A stretch of DNA of 64,000 nucleotides from Methylobacterium sp. Leaf104 (lineage in GTDB: Bacteria; Pseudomonadota; Alphaproteobacteria; Rhizobiales; Beijerinckiaceae): the NCBI RefSeq assembly GCF_001422885.1, contig NZ_LMMZ01000034.1, positions 127,055-191,054 of the forward strand, given 5' to 3'. Position numbers and translations under genes: made by a program. Every line of letters begins with the position of its first letter. Positions within the stretch are counted from its first letter, which is position 1. Below the pieces are notes generated by a model that saw only the letters and a list, made by a program, of their open reading frames with translations, searched no databases and had not been told where the DNA came from. This document shows positions 42,108-50,377 of the stretch, piece by piece.

Positions 42108-43027
42108 TCGGCTTCGTCCTGCGCCGCCTGCTCCAGGCGATCCCGACCCTGTTCGCGGTGGTGACCCTGAGCTTCTTCCTGATCCGGCTCGCGCCCGGCG
42201 GCCCCTTCGACCTGGAGCGGCCCCTCCCGCCGGCCGCCATGGCGAACCTCGCCCGGGTCTACGGCCTCGACCAGCCGCTGATCGTCCAGTACGGGCGCTA
42301 CCTCGGCGCCCTTCTCACCGGCGACTTCGGACCCTCGTTCTCCTTCCGCGACCTCACCGTCGGCGACCTGTTCGCCCGCGGCCTGCCGGTCTCGATGACG
42401 CTCGGCGCCCTCGCCCTGGCGCTGGCCCTCGGGCTCGGCATCGGCCTCGGCGCGCTGGCGGCCTTCCGCCGTGGGAGCGCCGTCGACCGCCTCGTCAGCC
42501 TCACCGCTGGGCTGACGCTGGCGGTGCCGACCTTCGTGGTCGCGCCCCTGCTGCAGATCGTCTTCGGCCTGACCCTGCGCTGGCTGCCGGTGGGCAGCTG
42601 GGAGAACGGCGCGCCGGCCAACCTCGTGCTCCCGGTCGTCACCCTGGCCCTGCCCCAGGTCGGGGCGCTGGCCCGGCTCACCCGTGCCTCCCTGGGCGAC
42701 GTGCTGGCCGCCCAACCCATCCGCACCCAGCGCGCCATGGGCCTGCCGCCCCGCCGCATCGCCCGCCACGCCCTGCGCGGCGCCCTGCTGCCCGTGGTGG
42801 CGATCCTCGGGCCGACGGCGGCCTCCCTGCTCACCGGCTCTGTGGTGGTCGAGACCATCTTCGGCCTGCCCGGCATCGGCCGCTACTTCGTCGATGGGGC
42901 GCTCAACCGCGACTACACCCTGGTGATGGGCACCGTCGTGCTGGTGGCGCTCTTCGTGATCGCCCTCAACCTGGTGGCCGACCTCCTCTACGGCCTCCTC
43001 GATCCGCGCCTGCGGGCGGCCCGGTGA
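42104..43027 (+). CDS. Oligopeptide-type ABC transporter permease (OppB/DppB-like)
   Basis: A 307-residue inner-membrane permease. From the GTG at 42104 it begins VIGFVLRRLLQAIPTLFAVV, the standard OppB start. It has six helices, the periplasmic segment GLDQPLIVQYGRYLGALLTG DFG (family-typical) and the EAA loop APIRTQRAMGLPPRRIARHA-like region (RTQRAMGLPPRRIARHALRG), then GSVVVETIFGLPGIGRYFVD. It pairs with the next gene product. The GTG overlaps the binding-protein stop and its own stop overlaps the next gene. Confidence 0.92.
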   Translation: MIGFVLRRLLQAIPTLFAVVTLSFFLIRLAPGGPFDLERPLPPAAMANLARVYGLDQPLIVQYGRYLGALLTGDFGPSFSFRDLTVGDLFARGLPVSMTLGALALALALGLGIGLGALAAFRRGSAVDRLVSLTAGLTLAVPTFVVAPLLQIVFGLTLRWLPVGSWENGAPANLVLPVVTLALPQVGALARLTRASLGDVLAAQPIRTQRAMGLPPRRIARHALRGALLPVVAILGPTAASLLTGSVVVETIFGLPGIGRYFVDGALNRDYTLVMGTVVLVALFVIALNLVADLLYGLLDPRLRAAR

Positions 43028-44106
43028 GGCGCGCCCTCTCGCGGCTCGCCCGCAACCGGGGGGCCGTGGCGGCCCTGGCCGTCCTGGCCCTGGTCGCCCT
43101 CGCCTGCCTCGCCGGCCCCCCGCTCACCGGGCACGATCCGGGGCGGATCTATCCCGACCTCGTGCGCACCGCGCCCTCGCTCCGGGCCCATCCGCGGCCC
43201 GAGGCGATCGCGCCGGCGGTGGAGCGCCTCGCCTTCCGGATGCGGGTGACGGCCGCGGACATCCGGGTCGCGGACGGGCGGCTGCACGTCACCCTGTCGG
43301 CGCGAGACCCGATCAACGAACGGGCGCTGAGCTACCTGCCCCGCTCGGACCTGTTCGGCCCCGCCACGATCGTCTCGCAGACCGAGGACGGGCGCCGCCT
43401 CGCCGTGGAGGCTCCGGTGCGGCGGCTGTACTTTCCCCTCGGCACCGACGTGCTCGGGCGCGACCTCCTCAGCCGCAGCCTCGTCGCCGGCCGGGTCTCC
43501 CTGCTCATCGGCCTCGTCGCCACCGGCGTCGCGCTCCTCATCGGCGTCACCTACGGCGCGGTGGCGGGCTATGCCGGCGGCCGGGTCGACGCGCTGATGA
43601 TGCGCGTCGTCGACGTGCTCTACGCCCTGCCCTTCGTGTTCTTCGTGATCATGCTGCTGGTGTTCTTCCGGGCCGGGCTCGGGCTGATCCTCCTCGCCAT
43701 CGGCGCGGTCGAATGGCTCGACATGGCCCGGATCACCCGGGCGCAGACCCTGTCCCTGCGCCACCGCGACTTCGTGCGGGCCGCCGAGGCGCTCGGCCTG
43801 TCCGCCGCCGCGATCCTGCGCCGTCACATCGTGCCGAACACCCTCGGGCCGGTCACGGTGGCGGCGACCTTGCTGGTGCCGCGAGTGATCCTGCTGGAGA
43901 GCTTCCTCTCCTTCCTGGGCCTCGGCGTGCAGGAGCCCTCCACGAGCTGGGGCGCCCTCATCGCCGAGGGCTCGCGCGCCATCGAATCCGCGCCCTGGAT
44001 GCTGGCCGCGCCGGCCGGGTTCCTCGTCGCCACCCTGGTGGCGCTGAACGTGCTGGGCGACGGCCTCGCCGACGCCCTCGACCCGCGCCTCAGCGCGGAC
44101 CGGTGA
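43024..44106 (+). CDS. Oligopeptide-type ABC transporter permease (OppC/DppC-like)
   Basis: A 360-residue permease starting at a GTG that overlaps the previous stop by 4 bp. The C-terminal two thirds are standard: FPLGTDVLGRDLLSRSLVAG, RVDALMMRVVDVLYALPFVF, the EAA loop RAAEALGLSAAAILRRHIVP and ESFLSFLGLGVQEPSTSWGA. The soluble segment between the first helix and the PLGTD motif is much longer than usual, about 105 residues (about 34-138, including RMRVTAADIRVADGRLHVTL), and should form a periplasmic domain. No OppD/OppF ATPase gene follows in the window. The last 17 bp overlap the converging gene at 44090. Confidence 0.9.
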   Translation: MRRALSRLARNRGAVAALAVLALVALACLAGPPLTGHDPGRIYPDLVRTAPSLRAHPRPEAIAPAVERLAFRMRVTAADIRVADGRLHVTLSARDPINERALSYLPRSDLFGPATIVSQTEDGRRLAVEAPVRRLYFPLGTDVLGRDLLSRSLVAGRVSLLIGLVATGVALLIGVTYGAVAGYAGGRVDALMMRVVDVLYALPFVFFVIMLLVFFRAGLGLILLAIGAVEWLDMARITRAQTLSLRHRDFVRAAEALGLSAAAILRRHIVPNTLGPVTVAATLLVPRVILLESFLSFLGLGVQEPSTSWGALIAEGSRAIESAPWMLAAPAGFLVATLVALNVLGDGLADALDPRLSADR

Positions 44107-44347
44107 GGCCGGGATAGACCACGCGGACCATCCGCCGCTCCTGCGGGATCTCCGAGACCGGCCGGCCCTTCGCGTCGCGCTCGGGCATCGCCTCCGGCGC
44201 TCCCACGTCGCTCGGGCGCAGGCGCCACGGATCGAGGCTGTGCGAAACCGCGCCGCGCCCGGCCTCGGACGCCGCGGCGGGCAGGACTCCGAGGGCGGTG
44301 AGGGCGAGCAGAAGGGCGGAGGGAACGGGCAAGTGAAGGCGTGGCAT
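44090..44347 (-). CDS. Small secreted hypothetical protein
   Basis: An 85-residue protein with a signal peptide MPRLHLPVPSALLLALTALG and a cut site near AAA-SE. The mature 59 residues are polar, with RLRPSDVGAPEAMPERDAKG, and hold no cysteine. I do not recognise the family. The gene overlaps the 3' end of the OppC-like gene by 17 bp in the convergent sense, so one of the two ends is constrained by the other. It is divergent from the MFS gene. Confidence 0.6.
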   Translation of the reverse strand: MPRLHLPVPSALLLALTALGVLPAAASEAGRGAVSHSLDPWRLRPSDVGAPEAMPERDAKGRPVSEIPQERRMVRVVYPGLTGPR

Positions 44348-44400
44348 CGCTGAGGCGTCCGGTCGAGCCCGCCGAGTTCAGCCGAGATCACTTACCTTTG

Positions 44401-44414
44401 CGCCAAGCTTGGCG
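44401..44414. promoter_or_regulatory. 14-bp perfect palindrome, possible operator upstream of the MFS gene
   Basis: CGCCAAGCTTGGCG at 44401-44414 equals its own reverse complement. It lies 64 bp before the MFS ATG and 54 bp from the divergent small-protein start, where a regulator could control either. No regulator gene is adjacent, and a palindrome of this length can arise by chance. Confidence 0.35.
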
Positions 44415-44477
44415 GAACCGCCGGGCATCGCGCCGGATTGCCAACAACTGTCCTGGAGCACGGTTAACGAGGATTCG

Positions 44478-45968
44478 ATGGCAACCAAGGCCGTGGCGGA
44501 ACGAGGCAGCGCGAGCGCGGGGGCGACGCCGGAGCGCGTTCCGATGGGCACCGTGATCGACACGGACATCTCCGCCCGGCTCGACCGCCTGCCCTGGGGG
44601 CGCTTCCACGTCCTCGTCATCGTGGCGCTCGGCATCACCTGGGTGCTGGATGGCCTGGAGGTGACCCTCGCCGGCTCGCTCGTCGGAGCGCTGCGGGCCG
44701 AGCCCATGAGCTTCACCGAGTTCGACATCGGGCTCGCGGCGAGCTCCTACCTCGTCGGCGCCGTCACGGGCGCACTGGGCTTCGGCTGGCTCACCGACCG
44801 CATCGGCCGCAAGAAGCTCTTCTTCATCACCCTTGCGCTCTACCTCGCCGCCACCGCCGCCACCGGCCTGTCCTGGAACATCTACAGCTTCTGCCTGTTC
44901 CGCTTCCTCACCGGCGCCGGCATCGGCGGCGAGTACACCGCCATCAACTCGACGATCCAGGAACTCGTGCCCGCCCGCGTGCGCGGCTGGACCGACCTCG
45001 TCATCAACGGCTCGTTCTGGATCGGCGCCGCGATGGGCTCGTTCCTGTCCATCGTCGTGCTGCGCCCGGGCATGATCGACCCGGCCTGGGGCTGGCGCAT
45101 CGCCTTCTTCGTCGGCGGCGGCATCGGCCTCGTCATCCTGCTCCTGCGGACCTGGATTCCGGAGAGCCCGCGCTGGCTCGCCACCCACGGCTACGTGGCG
45201 GAAGCCGACCGCGTCGTCACCGGCATCGAGAAGCGCTTCATCGACGAGGGCCACACGCTGCCGCCCATCGACGAGAGCAAGCGCATGAAGCTCAGGACCC
45301 GCAGCCACACGCCCCTCAAGGAGGTGTTCGGCACCATGCTGGTCGGCCACCGCAAGCAGACGATGGTGGGCCTCGCCCTGATGGTGGCGCAGGCGTTCTT
45401 CTACAACGCCCTGTTCTTCACCTACGCCCTGGTGCTGCAGCGGTTCTACGACGTGCCGGGCGACCATGTCGGCTGGTACCTGCTGCCCTTCGCGCTGGGC
45501 TCCTTCCTCGGCCCGCTGCTGCTGGGGCGCCTGTTCGACACGGTCGGCCGCCGCCCGATGATCGCCTTCACCTACGGCATCTCGGCGATCCTGCTGGCCG
45601 TGACCGGCTACCTGTTCAAGATCGACGTGTTCGGGCCGGTGGGCCAGACCGCGGCCTGGATGGTGGTGTTCTTCTTCGCCTCCGCCGCCGCGAGCGCGGC
45701 CTACCTCACCGTGGCGGAGACCTTCCCCCTCGAAATCCGGGCGCTGGCCATCGCGGTGTTCTACGCGCTGGGCACCGGCATCGGCGGCGTCTCCGGCCCG
45801 CTCCTGTTCGGCGCCCTGGTGGAGACCGGCTCGCGCGACAACGTGCTGATCGGCTACCTGATCGGCGCCACCCTGATGGCGGTGGCGGCGGTGGTCGGCG
45901 GGCTCTTCGGCACCGCCGCCGAAGGCAAATCCCTGGAGGACGTCTCGAAACCTCTCGCGGCGGCCTGA
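44478..45968 (+). CDS. MFS transporter (metabolite:H+ symporter type)
   Basis: A 496-residue inner-membrane protein with 12 helices. The MFS motif A appears after helix 2 as GWLTDRIGRKKLFFITLALY and its repeat as GRLFDTVGRRPMIAF. The helix-4/5 region FRFLTGAGIGGEYTAINSTI and the long central loop (about 245-300) resemble the sugar-porter and metabolite:H+ symporter branches. I chose the ATG at 44478 with GAGG upstream; a longer open frame to 44409 adds only an improbable lead. The N-terminal 45 residues are cytoplasmic and polar. The substrate is not known. Confidence 0.88.
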   Translation: MATKAVAERGSASAGATPERVPMGTVIDTDISARLDRLPWGRFHVLVIVALGITWVLDGLEVTLAGSLVGALRAEPMSFTEFDIGLAASSYLVGAVTGALGFGWLTDRIGRKKLFFITLALYLAATAATGLSWNIYSFCLFRFLTGAGIGGEYTAINSTIQELVPARVRGWTDLVINGSFWIGAAMGSFLSIVVLRPGMIDPAWGWRIAFFVGGGIGLVILLLRTWIPESPRWLATHGYVAEADRVVTGIEKRFIDEGHTLPPIDESKRMKLRTRSHTPLKEVFGTMLVGHRKQTMVGLALMVAQAFFYNALFFTYALVLQRFYDVPGDHVGWYLLPFALGSFLGPLLLGRLFDTVGRRPMIAFTYGISAILLAVTGYLFKIDVFGPVGQTAAWMVVFFFASAAASAAYLTVAETFPLEIRALAIAVFYALGTGIGGVSGPLLFGALVETGSRDNVLIGYLIGATLMAVAAVVGGLFGTAAEGKSLEDVSKPLAAA

Positions 45969-45996
45969 AAACATGAGGTTCGGCGCCGGCAAAGCT

Positions 45997-46022
45997 TGAA
46001 ACCACCGGGGATGGCCGGGGTT
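45997..46022 (+). promoter_or_regulatory. ECF-like promoter candidate for the secreted protein at 46066-46386
   Basis: TGAAAC at 45997-46002, a 16-base spacer and GGTT at 46019-46022, followed by GGTC. It is a weaker match to GGAAC-N16/17-CGTT than the elements at 6182 and 28980 but shares their GTTGGTC end and a similar distance (about 43 bases) to the start codon. Confidence 0.4.
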
Positions 46023-46065
46023 GGTCACCGATCGATCGTGTCAAGCCCATCCCCGGAAGGACCTC

Positions 46066-46386
46066 ATGCGGATCAACCCCACCACGCTCGCGCTCGTCCT
46101 GTCGGGCGGCGTCCTCGCCAGCACCTCCGCGGCCTTCGCCGAGGGCAACAGCCCGGCCGAGATCAAGCAGCCCGGTCCGCCGCGGATGACGGCGCCGGGC
46201 GTCGCCGGCGCGCCGGTGGTCAAGCCCGGCGGCGTCGACAATGGCGGCCCCGGATCGGTCGGCACCATCGCCCCCGGGGCGACGGGCGCCTCCAGCGTCT
46301 CGAACAATTCCGGCGCCTCCGGCAATGCCGAGCAGAACCAGAAGCCGATCGGCAATACCGGCGGCGGTGGCGGCGGCGGGAGCTGA
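46066..46386 (+). CDS. Small secreted Gly/Pro-rich protein (copy 3 of 3 similar genes)
   Basis: A 106-residue protein starting MRINPTTLALVLSGGVLAST with a signal-peptide cut near AFA-EG. The mature part, with KQPGPPRMTAPGVAGAPVVK, GGVDNGGPG, GATGASSVSNNSG and a run of Gly at the end, is low complexity, cysteine-free and probably disordered. AAGGA lies upstream of the ATG. It has the same plan as the products of 5849-6130 and 28646-28942. Its promoter-like motif is shared in part. It converges on tadA, whose stop is 4 bp away. Confidence 0.7.
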   Translation: MRINPTTLALVLSGGVLASTSAAFAEGNSPAEIKQPGPPRMTAPGVAGAPVVKPGGVDNGGPGSVGTIAPGATGASSVSNNSGASGNAEQNQKPIGNTGGGGGGGS

Positions 46387-46390
46387 GCCT

Positions 46391-46858
46391 TCAGGTCACC
46401 CGCCGCTCGGCGAAGAAGGCCCGCAGCAGATCGGCGGCCTCGCGCTCGCGAAGGCCGCCATAGACCTCCGGGCTGTGGTGGCAGGTCGGCTGGTTGAAGA
46501 AACGCGGACCGCTCTCCACGGCCCCGCCCTTCGGATCCGAGGCCGCGAAGTAGAGGCGCCGGATGCGCGCGAACGCGATCGCGGCCGCGCACATCGCGCA
46601 GGGCTCCAGGGTGACGTAGAGGTCGCATCCGCTCAGCCGCTCGTCGTCCAGGGCCTGGCAGGCGGCCCGGATCGCCAGGATCTCCGCGTGGGCGGTCGGA
46701 TCGCGCAGGGCGCGCGGGCGGTTATGCGCGACCGCGACGACGACCCCGTCCTTGACCACCACCGCGCCCACCGGAACCTCTCCCTCCCCCGCTGCCAGGC
46801 GCGCCGCCGCGAAGGCACGGCTCATCGGGTCGCTGGCGGAAGGGTCGGCATCGGGCAT
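46391..46858 (-). CDS. tadA: tRNA-specific adenosine deaminase (TadA) or close nucleoside deaminase
   Basis: A 155-residue zinc deaminase. The catalytic motif HAEILAIRAA (His-57, Glu-59) and the zinc cysteines in TLEPCAMCAAA (Cys-87, Cys-90) are present, with VPVGAVVVKDGVVVAVAHN as the N-terminal strand and CHHSPEVYGGLREREAADLL near the end, a pattern of TadA. TadA makes inosine-34 in tRNA-Arg(ACG). I chose the ATG at 46858; a Met 11 codons later would also suit. Confusion with other CDA-fold deaminases is possible, but the C-terminal helix pattern supports TadA. Confidence 0.88.
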   Translation of the reverse strand: MPDADPSASDPMSRAFAAARLAAGEGEVPVGAVVVKDGVVVAVAHNRPRALRDPTAHAEILAIRAACQALDDERLSGCDLYVTLEPCAMCAAAIAFARIRRLYFAASDPKGGAVESGPRFFNQPTCHHSPEVYGGLREREAADLLRAFFAERRVT

Positions 46859-47199
46859 CGGCGCTGTCCTGCGATCGGCGTCCGATCCTTGGCCGTCAGG
46901 CCGACAATCCGCAATGGGGCACGCCCGCTGCACCCGGCACCCGCGGAACCGGTCCGCTGGGGACCCGCCCCAAGTCGCTTGGACAGTCGTCGCGATCGAG
47001 GCCGGAGCCCCGGGACGTCCGACGGAGAGAACCGAACGCCGTGGGCGCCGCTCGATCCGCCACGGGCGGAGGCGTGAGGCCGAACCGGTTCACGAGAATG
47101 TTAAACCGCGGAACATCGCCCGGGCGTGGCCGTTGGACTGGGCAATGCGGCTCGGCTGACACGTCGCCAGGCTGCCAACCCGAAGACGAGGAGCGCACG
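46859..47199. other. 341-bp divergent intergenic region with an EcfG promoter
   Basis: No gene is seen. The part near csbD holds the promoter described at 47110-47134. The rest, near tadA, shows no recognisable element. Confidence 0.5.
47110..47134 (+). promoter_or_regulatory. EcfG-type (general stress response) promoter of csbD
   Basis: GGAAC at 47110-47114, a 16-base spacer and CGTT at 47131-47134 match the published alphaproteobacterial EcfG consensus exactly. The csbD ATG lies 65 bases downstream. CsbD proteins are known stress-induced proteins, so context supports it. Confidence 0.75.
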
Positions 47200-47403
47200 A
47201 TGAGCAGCACCACCGACAAGATCAAGGGTCTCGCCAACGAGGCCGTCGGCAACGTCAAGCAGGGCATCGGCAACGTGACCGACAACGACAAGCTCAAGGC
47301 CGAGGGCAAGGCCCAGGAGTTGAAGGGCGAGACCCAGAAGACCGTCGGCGATGCCAAGGACGGCGTCAAGAACGCCGCCGACACGGTCAAGAGCAAGCTC
47401 TGA
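47200..47403 (+). CDS. CsbD family stress protein
   Basis: A 67-residue charged protein. The CsbD pattern is clear: DKIKGLANEAVGNVKQGIGN, then KLKAEGKAQELKGETQKTVG and ending in VKNAADTVKSKL. The family is induced in general stress in many bacteria; the molecular role is unknown, and the sequence is largely amphipathic helix with Lys, Gly and Ala. GAGGAG precedes the ATG. A perfect EcfG promoter is upstream and a clean hairpin terminator downstream, so it is a single-gene stress unit. Confidence 0.93.
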   Translation: MSSTTDKIKGLANEAVGNVKQGIGNVTDNDKLKAEGKAQELKGETQKTVGDAKDGVKNAADTVKSKL

Positions 47404-47445
47404 GTCTTCCAGCCCGGGGCTCGGCTCCGGGCGACACGGAATGGG

Positions 47446-47468
47446 AAAGGCGGCGCGAGCCGCCTTTT
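47446..47468 (+). terminator. Rho-independent terminator after csbD
   Basis: AAAGGCGGC (47446-47454), loop GCGA, GCCGCCTTT (47459-47467) and a T-run to 47468. It is perfect and sits 42 bp past the csbD stop. Confidence 0.9.
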
Positions 47469-47557
47469 CGCCTGTTTGCGCCCAGCATTCGGCGAACCCG
47501 CGGCCCATGAGCGCGGGATCACTCGCAACGGCGCGTCCGCTCTGTTATGGGGCAGGC

Positions 47558-50377
47558 ATGACCGACAAGACTGACGATACGATGGGCGGGTCTGAGGACG
47601 CGCCTGCCAAGACCTCCCGTTCGAAGGCCAAGGCCTCGACGAAGACCTCAGCGGCGAAGACCAAGGCCGTCGCGCCGGCCGCATCGGCCGGGGAGGCGCC
47701 GGCCGGCAAGCCCGCTAAGACGGCCAAGGCTGCCAAGGCCGAGCCCGTGACGGCGGAGGTCGAAAAGACCGGGACCGGCAAGGCCAAGTCTTCGCGCGCG
47801 CCGGCGGCGGAAGCGAAAGCTTCGGCCGGCAAGTCGTCCGATGCGAAGGCGCCGAACGCGAGAGCGGCGAAGCCGGCCGCCACCGAGGACGCGGCCAAGG
47901 CGGAAGCCGTGACGGCGACGGCCCCGAAAGCGGCCACGCCGAAGGCTGCGGCGGGCAAGTCCACCGTGACCAAGTCCGCCGCGAGCAAGTCCGCGGAAGC
48001 GAAGGTCGAGACGGTCGCACCCGCCGATCCCAAGCCTGCCGATCCCAAGCCTGCCAAGCCCAAGTCTGCCAAGGCCGTGGGCCCGAAGACGGCGGCCGAG
48101 ACCGCGCCTGCGGTGACGGAGGCGTCCGAGCCCAAGTCCAAGACGGCGAAGGCCACGAAGGCGACGGTCGGGACGCCGTCGGAGGCTGCACTCGAAGCCG
48201 AGGCCAGCGACGTCAAGGCGAGCAGAGCCAAGGCACCCGAGGCGCCCGGTCCCGCGGCGGAACCGTCCGTTGCCGAGCCGGCAGCCAAGCCGGCGGCCAA
48301 GCGCGCCAAGGCGGTCGAGAAGACCCAGGCGCCCGAGCCGCAATCCTCCGAGCCGAAATCTCCCGAGCCGAAACCGGCGGCCCCGGCCGAGCCCTGGGCT
48401 CCGGCGACCGATGCCGGCATCCCCGGCCCCTCGGCGGAGGAGAAGCCCAAGGTCCGCCACGCGGCCATGCCCCGCGGCGGCGATGCGCCCCTGCGCCGCA
48501 AGACGGCCCTGGCCAAGCCCGCTCCGGCGCCGCGGCCCGAGGCGGCCTCCTCCGGCGGCCCGGCCCGCGACGACGCCACGCCCGACGGCGACCGCATCGC
48601 CAAGGCCATCGCCCGCGCGGGCATCGCCTCGCGCCGCGACGCCGAGGCGATGATCGAGCAGGGCCGCGTCACCCTCAACGGCAAGGTCCTGGCCTCGCCG
48701 GCGATGAACGTCACCCCGGACGACCGGATCACCGTGGACGGTGAGCCGCTGCCGGCCCGCGAGCGCACCCGCCTGTGGATCTACCACAAGCCCCGCGGCC
48801 TGGTGACCACGGCGCGCGACCCGGAAGGCCGCCAGACCGTCTTCGACAATCTGCCGGAGGATCTGCCCCGGGTCGTCGCCATCGGTCGCCTCGACATCAA
48901 CACCGAGGGGTTGCTGCTCCTCACCAACGACGGTGGCCTCGCCAAGGTCATCGCCCACCCCGACACCGGCTGGCTGCGCCGCTACCGGGTGCGCGCCCAC
49001 GGCGACACCACGCAGGCCGAACTCGACAAGCTGCGCCGGGGCGTCACCATCGACGGCATGGATTACGGCCCGGTGGATGCGACCCTCGACCGGGCGTCCG
49101 GCGACAACCTCTGGCTGACGCTCGGCCTCCGCGAGGGCAAGAACCGTGAGGTCAAGCGCATCCTCGAGCATCTCGGGCTGGCGGTGAACCGGCTGATCCG
49201 GCTGTCGTTCGGGCCGTTCCAGCTCGGCGACCTCGAGGCGGGTCTCACCGAGGAGATCCGCACCAAGGTGCTCAAGGAACAGCTCGGCCCGGCCCTCTCG
49301 GAGCAGGCCGGCGTCGATTTCGAGAGCCCGGTGCGCGAGCCGATCGCGCCCTTCGGCTCGCCGAAGCAGCAGGCCAAGCAGCCCGCCCGCAGCGCCTCCG
49401 CCGCCCAGCGCCGCGAGCCGCGCGCCTATGACGACGAGGCGGCGCGCGGCGGTGGCCGTCCGATGGCCCCGGCCAAGCCCGCCCGGGTTCCCACCGGCGG
49501 CAACAGCGCCGGGCCGCGCCGCTCCGTCTGGCGCGCCGAGGACGAGGCCGCCGCCGAGGACGCGCCGCGCCGGGTGAAGATCCCGCGCCGGGGCGCCGAC
49601 CCGAAGGCCGAGCGCGAGGCCGCCGCCGCCCGCGGCCGCGAGCGCGTCGGCGCCATCAGCACCGGCGAGCGCCGGGTGCTGGTGGAACGCCTGAAGTCGA
49701 GCCCGCAGGAGCCCTCCGCCGAGCCGCATCGCCGCGACAGCGCCGTGCGCCGCCGCGGGGACGAGGCCGCGCCCCGGGAGGGCCGCTTCCCCCGCGCCGA
49801 GGCCCAGGCCCGGCCCTTCCGGCAATCCGACGACCGCGCCCCCGGAGCCCGCTCCACCGGCGAGCGTCCGGCCCGTGGCTTCGGCGGTGAGGGCCGGCCG
49901 CCGCGCCGGGACGACGACCGCCCGCGCGGAAACTTCAGGTCCCAGGACGGCGCCGAGCACCGCGGTCCGCCGCGCGGCGGCGAGGACCGTCCGCGCGGTC
50001 CCTTCCGCGGCAACGCCAACCGTTCGGAGGGCGGCGACGAGCGCGGTGGCCGTCCGGGCTCGCGCGGTGCTCCCGCCCGCGACGGCTTCCGCGGCGACAA
50101 GCCCAGTGGCTTCCGCGGCAACGACCGCCCCGGCGCTGAACGCGGCGGCTTCAAGGGGGGCGCTGCCCGCCAGGACGGCGAGCGCGGTGGCTTCAAGGGC
50201 GGTGCGGCCCGGTCCGGCGGCGGCAAGCCGGGTGGCGGCTTCAAGGCCGGCGGCAAACCCGGTGGCTTCGGCGGCAAGCCCGGCGGTTTCAGCCGCGGTG
50301 GGGCCGGGGGCGGCAAGCCCGGTGGCAGCAAGCCCGGCGGCGGCGGTGGCCGTCCGCCCCGCGGCGGCAGCCGGTGA
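47558..50377 (+). CDS. Pseudouridine synthase (RsuA/RluB family) with very long disordered N- and C-terminal arms
   Basis: A 939-residue protein in three parts. Residues 1-343 are Lys/Ala/Pro/Ser-rich, resembling histone-H1-like tails. The catalytic core (about 345-590) begins with an S4 RNA-binding domain (DRIAKAIARAGIASRRDAEA, MIEQGRVTLNGKVL) and the RsuA-type pseudouridine synthase domain LWIYHKPRGLVTTARDPEGR; the catalytic Asp is at 446 in IGRLDINTEGLLLLTNDG, and LREGKNREVKRILEHLGL is the second signature. Residues 590-939 are Arg/Gly-rich with repeated GGFKGG and KPGG units. It probably modifies 23S or 16S rRNA. The stop overlaps the rsmD start, a second rRNA-modification gene. The ATG at 47558 is the first good start. 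Confidence 0.9.
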   Translation: MTDKTDDTMGGSEDAPAKTSRSKAKASTKTSAAKTKAVAPAASAGEAPAGKPAKTAKAAKAEPVTAEVEKTGTGKAKSSRAPAAEAKASAGKSSDAKAPNARAAKPAATEDAAKAEAVTATAPKAATPKAAAGKSTVTKSAASKSAEAKVETVAPADPKPADPKPAKPKSAKAVGPKTAAETAPAVTEASEPKSKTAKATKATVGTPSEAALEAEASDVKASRAKAPEAPGPAAEPSVAEPAAKPAAKRAKAVEKTQAPEPQSSEPKSPEPKPAAPAEPWAPATDAGIPGPSAEEKPKVRHAAMPRGGDAPLRRKTALAKPAPAPRPEAASSGGPARDDATPDGDRIAKAIARAGIASRRDAEAMIEQGRVTLNGKVLASPAMNVTPDDRITVDGEPLPARERTRLWIYHKPRGLVTTARDPEGRQTVFDNLPEDLPRVVAIGRLDINTEGLLLLTNDGGLAKVIAHPDTGWLRRYRVRAHGDTTQAELDKLRRGVTIDGMDYGPVDATLDRASGDNLWLTLGLREGKNREVKRILEHLGLAVNRLIRLSFGPFQLGDLEAGLTEEIRTKVLKEQLGPALSEQAGVDFESPVREPIAPFGSPKQQAKQPARSASAAQRREPRAYDDEAARGGGRPMAPAKPARVPTGGNSAGPRRSVWRAEDEAAAEDAPRRVKIPRRGADPKAEREAAAARGRERVGAISTGERRVLVERLKSSPQEPSAEPHRRDSAVRRRGDEAAPREGRFPRAEAQARPFRQSDDRAPGARSTGERPARGFGGEGRPPRRDDDRPRGNFRSQDGAEHRGPPRGGEDRPRGPFRGNANRSEGGDERGGRPGSRGAPARDGFRGDKPSGFRGNDRPGAERGGFKGGAARQDGERGGFKGGAARSGGGKPGGGFKAGGKPGGFGGKPGGFSRGGAGGGKPGGSKPGGGGGRPPRGGSR

